Shown piece after piece: positions 6,108-11,015 of a stretch of DNA of 11,015 nucleotides. Position numbers and translations under genes: made by a program. Origin of the DNA: Phycisphaerales bacterium (GTDB lineage: Bacteria; Planctomycetota; Phycisphaerae; Phycisphaerales; UBA1924). Within the stretch, counting starts at the first letter, position 1; every line of letters begins with the position of its first letter. The notes below the pieces were generated by a model. It had not been told where the DNA came from, ran no database searches, and saw only the letters and a list, made by a program, of their open reading frames with translations. Where the stretch lies: positions 1-11,015 of the forward strand of contig JAUXUZ010000416.1 of assembly GCA_030680655.1 (NCBI GenBank). Direction: 5' to 3'.

Positions 6108-6731
6108 TCAGACACAGCCGCCGGTGCTGCACGACGCAGCGCCGGCGGACGACTTGTTCCAAGGCAGTTTCGCGATCAGCGTGGCCATGGCGCACGTCCC
6201 AGATGCGCCCGCGAACGTCAATCCAGCCCCGAAAAACGCGGGGATCGCGACAAACCCGGGATGCACGAACCAGGCCAGCGCCGAGCCGGCGAGCACGCCG
6301 AGCCCGATCACCAGTTGCACCTGCCGCATCACGCTGATGACCGACACCCGCGAATCGACAACGACCGGCAGGCCCGCGCTCTTCCACGCTTCGATGCCGC
6401 CCGAGAGGGTGTACACGGCCTGGCCTGACACCGCGAGCGCAGCGGCCATGCGGCAAGCGTCCGCCGATCGCTTGCCGCTCCGGCAATGGAAGACGATCCG
6501 CTGTCCCGCTTTGGCAGCGGCCGCCGCATCCGCTGGGGCGAAGCGCGAAAGCGGCAGGAGCCTTGCGCCGCGGATGTGCTCGCGGGCGTGCTCATCGGGC
6601 TCTCGTACATCGACGAGCACAGCCTCGCCAGCCTCCACCCACGTCTGCACCTGCGTCGGTGAGACCTCCGCGATCGGGCTTGTCTGACTGAAGGACGGCG
6701 CAGTTTGAGGACCGGCGTTCGTGACCATCAT
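6108..6731 (-). CDS. Rhodanese-domain membrane protein, YgaP-like (rhodanese + DUF2892)
   Basis: The protein has 207 residues. Residues about 20-125 form a rhodanese domain: VLVDVREPDEHAREHIRGA (38-56), the active-site loop HCRSGKRS with Cys83, and LSGGIEAWKSAGLPV (109-123). Cys83 would carry the persulfide in sulfur transfer. The second part is a DUF2892-type pair of helices (about 137-155 and 158-176) followed by GTCAMATLIAKLPWN (178-192), close to the pattern in E. coli YgaP, an inner-membrane rhodanese. It ends in CSTGGCV, putting Cys201 and Cys206 at the extreme C-terminus. The start at 6731 has AAGGAG 6 nt upstream. It is the first gene of a likely operon with the AhpD-like protein, suggesting linked sulfane-sulfur or thiol redox chemistry. 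A 16-bp palindrome lies next to its ribosome-binding site. Confidence 0.93.
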   Translation of the reverse strand: MMVTNAGPQTAPSFSQTSPIAEVSPTQVQTWVEAGEAVLVDVREPDEHAREHIRGARLLPLSRFAPADAAAAAKAGQRIVFHCRSGKRSADACRMAAALAVSGQAVYTLSGGIEAWKSAGLPVVVDSRVSVISVMRQVQLVIGLGVLAGSALAWFVHPGFVAIPAFFGAGLTFAGASGTCAMATLIAKLPWNKSSAGAASCSTGGCV

Positions 6732-6742
6732 GTGATGCTCCT

Positions 6743-6758
6743 TGTGCACGGGTGCACA
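6743..6758. promoter_or_regulatory. 16-bp palindrome TGTGCAC-GG-GTGCACA, candidate operator
   Basis: Two perfect 7-bp arms surround a 2-bp centre, immediately upstream of the AAGGAG of the rhodanese gene. The 2-nt centre is too tight for an RNA hairpin, so binding of a dimeric repressor is the better reading. Upstream on the minus strand lie TCTAAT (6768-6763) or TAGGGT (6763-6758) as possible -10 elements and TTGGAA (6794-6789) as a possible -35. The TTGGAA-TCTAAT spacer would be 20 bp, containing the palindrome GGCCGCGGCC (6769-6778); long spacers with dyads are known from MerR-type promoters. No regulator gene is adjacent. Confidence 0.4.
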
Positions 6759-6817
6759 CCCTATTAGAGGCCGCGGCCGGGGTGTGGGTTCCAATTGAGG
6801 TCAGATTCTCGCTGCAT

Positions 6818-6851
6818 CCCGTGAAACCGACCGCGCTCGTGGTTCCACGGG
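6818..6851 (-). terminator. Hairpin downstream of the antiporter gene
   Basis: CCCGTGAAACC (6818-6828) and GGTTCCACGGG (6841-6851) form an 11-bp inverted repeat with a 12-nt loop and one mismatch. In minus-strand RNA the mismatch becomes a G-U pair, so the stem is complete in that direction. It lies 135 bp beyond the antiporter stop and before the rhodanese promoter region. No U-tract follows, so it may be a processing or pause site rather than an intrinsic terminator. Confidence 0.4.
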
Positions 6852-6985
6852 TCCGGCGTCTGAACCCGCCAACGGCGGCTGTCGCGCCCGTCGCGGGTGG
6901 AAGGGCGTTCGGGCCGTCCATACGAGTGTTCGCACGACCCCGGCGCTGAGCATGCGGTACCCGGATATCACCAGCGTGTACCCGG

Positions 6986-8767
6986 CTACGCCTTCATCTT
7001 CCAGATGTGCCTGATCGCGTCGAGCATTCTCGCGATGGTGGCCTGGTCGATCCCACGAAGCTCCATGACCTGCTGGGCCATACCGATGCCTGTTTCGCCT
7101 TCCTCGAAGACGGTCCTGGTGCTGCCCGCCGTGCGCAACGCATCGCCCTCGGCGAGGTAACGGGCCCGAATGATGATCTTCATGGAGGGGTTGACGTTGT
7201 GCGCGGCGTGGACCAGGTCGGCGCGACCGGCCGTGTGCGGCAGCGTGACCACCAGGTACGCCGCGCGCCGGACGCCTGCTTGCTCGAGGATCTCCGGTCG
7301 CGTTGCGTCGCCGTAAATGGCCGTCCGGCCCGCCTTAACGAGGGACTCCACCGACTTCAGGTTCATCTCCACGATGACCGTGTGGAAGCCCGCGTCCCGC
7401 AGAAGAGCATCGACAACCCGCCCGACCGGGCCGTACCCGACGATCACCGCGATCGGCTTCTCGGTCGAGGCGATTGCCGCCTGGCTATGGGTGTTAACGG
7501 CGCGGCGACGCCGCTCGGCTCGCGAGTTGAGGACGTTCCACAGCGCTGGCCACCGTTGAATAGTCCTCTCGATGCGGTCCAGCGAACCGAAGAGCAGTGG
7601 GTTGAGAGTGATGGAGATCATCGCCGCCCCGACGAGCACTTGCCGGCCCTCATCGGGGATGATGTGGTGCTCATAGGCAACCTGCCCGAGGATGAAGGAG
7701 AACTCGCCGATCTGAGCCAGTCCGATGGCCACGGTTAGGGCGGTGCGCGCGGGATAGCCCAAGACCGCGACGATGACCAGCGCCGCGAGCGGCTTGGCGA
7801 GCAGGATGATGCCCAGGGCGCAGGCAACCATGCCGGGCTGTTCAAGGAGGAACGTCGGATCAAAGAGCATTCCCACGGCGACAAAGAACAGGACAGCAAA
7901 GGCGTCCCGCAGGGGCAGAGCGTCAGCGGCCGCTTGATGACTGGTGGGCGACTGCGCCACGACCATGCCGGCCAGGAACGCGCCCAAAGCAACCGATGCG
8001 CCGAAGACCACTGAAGACCCAACGGCGATCGCAATCGAAAGCACCAGCACCGTCAGGGTGAACAGTTCTCTGGACCGGAGCTTGGCCACCTGCGAAAGGA
8101 CCCACGGGACGATCCGCGAACCGGCAAACAGGACGATCGCCACCAGCACCGCGAGCTTGGCCACGGCCCAGCCGACAGTCGCCAGGCCGCCGCCGTAATC
8201 GCTGACCGCGGCCACAGCCGCGTTGCCGTCTGCGGCGAGGATCTGCCCATCCGCCGCCATCATCGGCACAAACACCAGTGCCAGGACCGTGAAGATGTCC
8301 TCAACGATGAGCCAGCCTACGGCCACGTGACCGTGAACGGTGTTCAGCATGTCCTTGTCCATCAGGACGCGCAGCAGGACCACCGTGCTGGCTACCGCCA
8401 TCGCCATTCCGATGACCATCCCAGACTTCCATGACCAGCCAAAGAAGTGGAACGCCACCATCGCAAGGACCGTGGCGACTAGGCTCTGCCCGATGGCACC
8501 CGGGACCGCCACACCCTTCACGGCGATGAGGTCCTTCAGGTGGAAGTGAAGCCCAACCCCGAACATCATCAAGATGACGCCGACCTCCGCGAGCTGCTGG
8601 GCCAGATCCCTGTCGCCGACGAACCCGGGCGTGTAGGGACCGATCACCACGCCGGCCAGGAGGTACCCCACGATCGGCGAAAGTCCGATGCGCTGGGTGA
8701 TCAGCCCAAGGACCCAGGCGGCCGCGAAGGCAGCGGCGATGGTGGTGAGCAGCGGCAAATCGTGCAT
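6986..8767 (-). CDS. Kef/YbaL-type cation:proton antiporter (CPA2) with C-terminal RCK domain
   Basis: The protein has 593 residues. The N-terminal part (about 5-400) is a Na+/H+-exchanger-type transporter of some twelve helices, with LSPIVGYLLAGVVIGPYTPGF (29-49), ELGVILLMFGVGLHF-like sequence at 61-75, ASTVVLLR (126-133), GWLIVEDIFTVLAL (151-164), FGASVALGAFLAGMVVAQS (255-273), LPLRDAFAVLFFVAVGMLFDP (284-304) and AQIGEFSFILG (351-361). These closely follow E. coli YbaL. The C-terminal part is an RCK/TrkA-N Rossmann domain with GYGPVGR (444-450) and GDATRPEIL (486-494), which gates transport by nucleotide binding. Likely role: K+ or Na+ exchange for protons at the inner membrane; Kef relatives respond to glutathione adducts, but no KefF/KefG partner is present here. 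I chose the ATG at 8767 because GGAG lies 9 nt upstream; an upstream ATG at 8836 adds 23 unconserved residues. It has its own intergenic regions on both sides. Confidence 0.94.
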   Translation of the reverse strand: MHDLPLLTTIAAAFAAAWVLGLITQRIGLSPIVGYLLAGVVIGPYTPGFVGDRDLAQQLAEVGVILMMFGVGLHFHLKDLIAVKGVAVPGAIGQSLVATVLAMVAFHFFGWSWKSGMVIGMAMAVASTVVLLRVLMDKDMLNTVHGHVAVGWLIVEDIFTVLALVFVPMMAADGQILAADGNAAVAAVSDYGGGLATVGWAVAKLAVLVAIVLFAGSRIVPWVLSQVAKLRSRELFTLTVLVLSIAIAVGSSVVFGASVALGAFLAGMVVAQSPTSHQAAADALPLRDAFAVLFFVAVGMLFDPTFLLEQPGMVACALGIILLAKPLAALVIVAVLGYPARTALTVAIGLAQIGEFSFILGQVAYEHHIIPDEGRQVLVGAAMISITLNPLLFGSLDRIERTIQRWPALWNVLNSRAERRRRAVNTHSQAAIASTEKPIAVIVGYGPVGRVVDALLRDAGFHTVIVEMNLKSVESLVKAGRTAIYGDATRPEILEQAGVRRAAYLVVTLPHTAGRADLVHAAHNVNPSMKIIIRARYLAEGDALRTAGSTRTVFEEGETGIGMAQQVMELRGIDQATIARMLDAIRHIWKMKA

Positions 8768-9104
8768 GCGAAAAAGCTCCGAGGTCGGAAGCACATCCAG
8801 TTCATCACACTCTATGGCCGACAGACATGCACTCACGCACCGCGGCTCTCAATGTCGCCCTGATCGACCGAACATGAGCATCTACGATGCAGTCTCGCAT
8901 CCGCGCCGTAACGGACGACACCTGCCCGCGCCTGCGTCCCCAGAGAGCACCGTCATGCACAGTGAGCGACGTCAAAGGAGAGCGAAGTTCTGATTCGAAG
9001 CTCCCCTGCCCGATCCCCCGCGACGGGAAAGTCAACTGGCGTGGTACGACCCCGGGGATGGGCATGGCCGTTTGCGCACCCCGTACCGCGCGAACGTGCG
9101 GTCA
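8768..9104. other. Intergenic stretch with no convincing gene
   Basis: This 337-bp gap separates the antiporter start from the flavin reductase stop. Short open frames on both strands (for example 8805-9065 minus and 8887-9108 plus) lack family resemblance or ribosome-binding sites. It must hold the antiporter promoter, but no clear -35/-10 pair is visible. An imperfect stem (GGAG 8977-8980 with CTCC 9001-9004, and CGAA 8983-8986 with TTCG 8994-8997) is the only structure seen. An AAAGGAG at 8974-8980 on the plus strand has no start codon at the right distance. Confidence 0.5.
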
Positions 9105-9752
9105 CTAGAACTTGGCCGCCCGCTCGTCCCCCCGGGCCACCTCGAGCCGGTCACGGGTCGTGCAGTACCCCCGCGGCCCGCCCATTCTGCCCAACGCGTC
9201 GAGAGCGACCGGGTCGAGGTGCAACCGCTCGTTGATCGCCGCATCCAGCACGTGCACTCGCACAACCCTGCCCATCACGACGTTCCCGCCCCCCGGCGCC
9301 CCCGGGTTCGTGCGGATTACCTGTGTTGTCACGCACTCAAAGCTCAGGGGACACTCCTTCACACGGGGCGGCTTCACCCGCGCGCTCGGCACGGGCGTCA
9401 ACCCGCTGAACGCAAACTCGCTCTCGCCGTACGGGAGGATCGCTGCGCAGGCCGCCATCTGTTCCGCGATAGCCACCGACACAATGTTGACGACAAACTC
9501 CCCCGTCCCACCCTCGCTCACCGGCTTGGCGTTCGCCAGCGTGTCCTTCTCCGAGCCGTCCTCCTTGTTGGCCGGGCAGAACATCATCATCATCGGATCC
9601 GCCCCGATGGCGGTGAAGAACGAGAACGGGGCGAGGTTCACCGACCCATCTACCCCCACCGTCGCCACAAACGCGATCGGCCGCGGCACGATCCCGCCGA
9701 TGAGCAGCTTGTACCGCTCCGCCCGACTGATGGCTGACGTATCGATCTCCAT
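9105..9752 (-). CDS. Flavin reductase-like, FMN-binding split-barrel protein
   Basis: The protein has 215 residues. YKLLIGGIVPRPIAFVATV (14-32), SVNLAPFSFFTAIGADPMMMMF (37-58) and DTLANAKPVSEGGTGEFVVNI (70-90) form the FMN-binding split beta-barrel of the flavin reductase-like family (PF01613 type). GGPRGYCTTRDRLEVARG (191-208) is the characteristic C-terminal 'lgG..Y....d..e..R' segment. Such proteins reduce FMN with NAD(P)H for partner monooxygenases, or use bound FMN to act on other substrates; no partner oxygenase is adjacent, so the substrate is open. The start at 9752 is chosen because family similarity begins there; 27 extra residues from 9833 are unlike the family. TAGGCT lies 5 nt upstream. 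It is divergent from the PhyH-like gene by 114 bp. Confidence 0.9.
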   Translation of the reverse strand: MEIDTSAISRAERYKLLIGGIVPRPIAFVATVGVDGSVNLAPFSFFTAIGADPMMMMFCPANKEDGSEKDTLANAKPVSEGGTGEFVVNIVSVAIAEQMAACAAILPYGESEFAFSGLTPVPSARVKPPRVKECPLSFECVTTQVIRTNPGAPGGGNVVMGRVVRVHVLDAAINERLHLDPVALDALGRMGGPRGYCTTRDRLEVARGDERAAKF

Positions 9753-9757
9753 GCCGA

Positions 9758-9763
9758 AGCCTA
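9758..9763 (-). promoter_or_regulatory. Candidate -10 (TAGGCT) for the flavin reductase-like gene
   Basis: TAGGCT ends 5 nt before the ATG at 9752. The same bases include AGG, which could instead act as a weak ribosome-binding site. No -35 is evident. Confidence 0.2.
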
Positions 9764-9854
9764 CCCAGGTGCCACACCTTGACGCCCAGCGACTAGGTGT
9801 GAAGCCAGACAAACCCATAGCGACACCAACCACCCCAAACTCCCCTCATCGAAA

Positions 9855-9860
9855 TACCAT
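9855..9860 (+). promoter_or_regulatory. Candidate -10 (TACCAT) for the PhyH-like gene
   Basis: TACCAT, preceded by an A-rich GAAA, ends 6 nt before the ATG at 9867. The spacer is CCCCCG, so no ribosome-binding site is present and a transcript would start at the start codon. No -35 is recognised. Confidence 0.35.
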
Positions 9861-9866
9861 CCCCCG

Positions 9867-10568
9867 ATGGACCCAGCCGCCCTCCACACCTTCCAACGCG
9901 ACGGCGTCCTCGTCCTGCAAAGCCTCATCACACCCGAGGCCGCTCACCACTACGCCCAGATCGCCGACCCGCTCCTCGGCCCCCCCGACCGCCGCCGCCC
10001 TGGCGCCCGCCGCGTCCTCGAACGCGAACCCAGACTCACCGCGCTCGCCAACGATCCCGCGGTCAAAAGCGTCATCACCAGTCTCGCAGGCCCCCGCGCC
10101 CGAGTCGTCCGCTCCATCCTCTTCAACAAAAACCCCGACACCAACTGGCTCGTGCCCTGGCATCAGGACCCGACCATCGCCGTCGCCGAGCGCATCGACG
10201 CGCCAGGCTTCGGCCCCTGGAACACCAAAGACGGCGAGCCCCACTGCCAGCCCCCGCTCGACATCCTCGAGTCCATCGTCGTTATCCGCATCCACCTTGA
10301 CCCCTGCCCCGCTGACGCCGGCCCACTCCGCGTCCTCCGAGCCACTCATCGCCGCGGCCTCCTCACCGAGGCCCAGATCGCCGCATTCGCCACCACGCAC
10401 GAAACAGTCGAAGCCACCACCCCCGCCGGAGGCGCGGCCATCATTTCCCCACTCTCGGTCCACAACTCGCCTAAAGCCACCATGCCAAAGGGCAACCGCC
10501 GCGTCCTCCACCTCGAGTGCACCGCGCTAAACCTCCCCGACGGCCTCCGCTGGGCCGAAGCATCATGA
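9867..10568 (+). CDS. Phytanoyl-CoA dioxygenase (PhyH) family protein
   Basis: The protein has 233 residues. This family uses Fe(II) and 2-oxoglutarate to hydroxylate diverse substrates. FQRDGVLVLQSLITPEAA (9-26) is the usual N-terminal strand-helix. NPDTNWLVPWHQDPTIAV (89-106) gives the His99-x-Asp101 iron ligands, and SVHNS (197-201) the distal His199. Arg211 or Arg212 in GNRRVLHLE would bind the 2-oxoglutarate carboxylate. The double-stranded beta-helix core thus has its full facial triad and should be active; the substrate is unknown. DPCPADAGPLRVLRATHRRG (145-164) is the conserved 'd....nGpl.v.PGSH' stretch. The coding strand is unusually C-rich. Its stop overlaps the start of the next gene (ATGA), indicating translational coupling. 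Confidence 0.9.
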   Translation: MDPAALHTFQRDGVLVLQSLITPEAAHHYAQIADPLLGPPDRRRPGARRVLEREPRLTALANDPAVKSVITSLAGPRARVVRSILFNKNPDTNWLVPWHQDPTIAVAERIDAPGFGPWNTKDGEPHCQPPLDILESIVVIRIHLDPCPADAGPLRVLRATHRRGLLTEAQIAAFATTHETVEATTPAGGAAIISPLSVHNSPKATMPKGNRRVLHLECTALNLPDGLRWAEAS

Positions 10569-10897
10569 CGCCCGACGACCCCAACACCACCTGGCCCGCT
10601 CTCCTCGCCCATTGGCTCACCTTCGCCCAGGCCTCCATCGCCTTCCCCAAAACCCCCGAAGGCGACCGCCTCCGCGCTGCCGTCCCCAGCATCATCAACC
10701 TCCAGGCCGTGACGTTCGCTCTCGCCGAAATCCACCTCCTCCCCACCGCCGACCGCCCAGCCGCCATCGACAAGGCCGCCCACCTCATCGACCAGCACAC
10801 CAAGCTCCTCACCGACCTGTTCGCCACAAGCACAAACGAAGAGATCACTACCCTCATCCAAGACGCTCACGCCGCGCTGCAAGCAGCTCGCCGCTAG
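10565..10897 (+). CDS. Small protein of unknown function coupled to the PhyH-like gene
   Basis: The protein has 110 residues and no recognised family. It appears all-helical and soluble, with hydrophobic helices at about 9-26, 38-58, 65-90 and 92-108 (ending IQDAHAALQAARR) and no cysteines, signal peptide or membrane segment. The frame is open further upstream to 10517, but the ATG at 10565 overlaps the PhyH stop as ATGA, the classic arrangement for translation by terminating ribosomes. C-rich third positions match those of its neighbour, which supports real coding. A role as partner of the dioxygenase is suggested only by the overlap. Confidence 0.75.
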   Translation: MTPDDPNTTWPALLAHWLTFAQASIAFPKTPEGDRLRAAVPSIINLQAVTFALAEIHLLPTADRPAAIDKAAHLIDQHTKLLTDLFATSTNEEITTLIQDAHAALQAARR

Positions 10898-10929
10898 CCC
10901 CCTTCTCCCGGCGCTGCGGGAGAGGGGGG
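10898..10929 (+). terminator. Long GC-rich hairpin after the PhyH operon
   Basis: CCCCCTTCTCCC (10898-10909) pairs with GGGAGAGGGGG after an 8-nt loop: 11 pairs with one bulged T, directly after the stop codon. No U-tract follows. The sequence with its continuation (GGCCGAGTCCGCGAGGCC, then GGGTGAGGGCGCC to about 10957) resembles 'CCCTCTCCC...GGGAGAGGG...GGGTGAGGG' palindromic repeats scattered through many GC-rich genomes, so it may be a dispersed repeat element serving as a terminator. Confidence 0.5.
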
Positions 10930-10971
10930 CCGAGTCCGCGAGGCCGGGTGAGGGCGCCTTCCTGCCTCAGA

Positions 10972-10999
10972 TTTGAACTTTGAACTTTGTCATTTGAAC
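10972..10999. repeat. Short heptamer repeat TTTGAAC
   Basis: Two tandem copies of TTTGAAC (10972-10985), a partial TTTG, three bases, then a third copy (10993-10999). The tract is AT-rich, in strong contrast to its surroundings, and runs into the window edge, so its full extent is unknown. Confidence 0.6.
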
Positions 11000-11015
11000 T
11001 TTTGCCTTCCCCTCC

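Noticed and set aside
6957..6985. Direct repeat GTACCCGG (6957-6964 and 6978-6985) as a regulator binding site
   Set aside because: It lies just after the antiporter stop codon, not at a promoter, and an 8-bp GC-rich repeat can occur by chance.
8805..9065. Small minus-strand frame of 86 codons in the antiporter upstream gap
   Set aside because: No ribosome-binding site, no family resemblance, and it overlaps where the antiporter promoter must lie.
9753..9833. N-terminal extension of the flavin reductase-like protein
   Set aside because: Family similarity begins after the ATG at 9752; the added residues look like translated intergenic sequence.
9112..10530. Long plus-strand open frame of 472 codons
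   Set aside because: It runs antisense to the flavin reductase and out of frame through the PhyH gene; its product is a Ser/Pro/Thr-rich sequence with no domain, typical of GC-rich shadow frames.
10972..11015. Start of a CRISPR array
   Set aside because: The repeat unit is only 7 bp with no spacer-sized intervals; a CRISPR repeat would be about 24-37 bp with regular spacers.

Overview
This is a GC-rich bacterial chromosomal window with tightly packed housekeeping and accessory genes. The best guess is a planctomycete, probably Phycisphaerae-like. The main clue is a small membrane protein ending in a CxxC-x-YDLRG-...-CPECG zinc ribbon, a combination common in that phylum. A Tat-exported sugar-isomerase-like lipoprotein and a sigma factor with a C-terminal extension fit this. 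A PagL-like outer-membrane barrel implies a Gram-negative envelope. The assignment is inferred from protein style, not from a phylogenetic marker.

Layout. Positions 1-2295 carry three minus-strand genes: the 5' part of greA (cut by the window edge), a single-pass membrane protein with FtsQ/DivIB-like architecture, and an outer-membrane beta-barrel resembling lipid A 3-O-deacylase. A short divergent region leads to slyX on the plus strand. Next come a minus-strand Tat lipoprotein of the xylose-isomerase-like TIM-barrel family, the plus-strand zinc-ribbon membrane protein, and minus-strand ruvC, whose 3' end overlaps that gene. ruvC is divergent from an ECF sigma factor (4773-5681) carrying a cysteine-containing C-terminal domain that resembles a degenerate zinc-binding anti-sigma domain.

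Positions 5710-6731 hold a compact minus-strand two-gene operon: a YgaP-like rhodanese with two membrane helices, then an AhpD/carboxymuconolactone decarboxylase-like CxxC protein. A 16-bp palindrome lies beside the rhodanese ribosome-binding site. Upstream is a YbaL/Kef-type cation:proton antiporter with a C-terminal RCK domain (6986-8767), then about 340 bp without a convincing gene, then a flavin reductase-like FMN-binding protein. The right end has a plus-strand pair coupled by an ATGA overlap, a phytanoyl-CoA dioxygenase-like protein and a 110-residue protein of unknown function. A long GC-rich hairpin of dispersed-repeat type and a tandem TTTGAAC heptamer follow.

Themes. The sigma factor, AhpD-like protein, rhodanese and Kef-type antiporter together suggest a thiol/redox and electrophile-stress neighbourhood, but no direct regulatory link is shown. 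The most interesting pattern is at the gene starts: six starts have a TANNNT (-10-like) hexamer 5-8 nt before the ATG and mostly no usable Shine-Dalgarno sequence, while four others (greA, AhpD-like, rhodanese, antiporter) have clear GGAG-type sites. This suggests a mix of leaderless and leadered transcripts. I found no mobile element, CRISPR array, rRNA or tRNA, and no clear undescribed multi-gene system.
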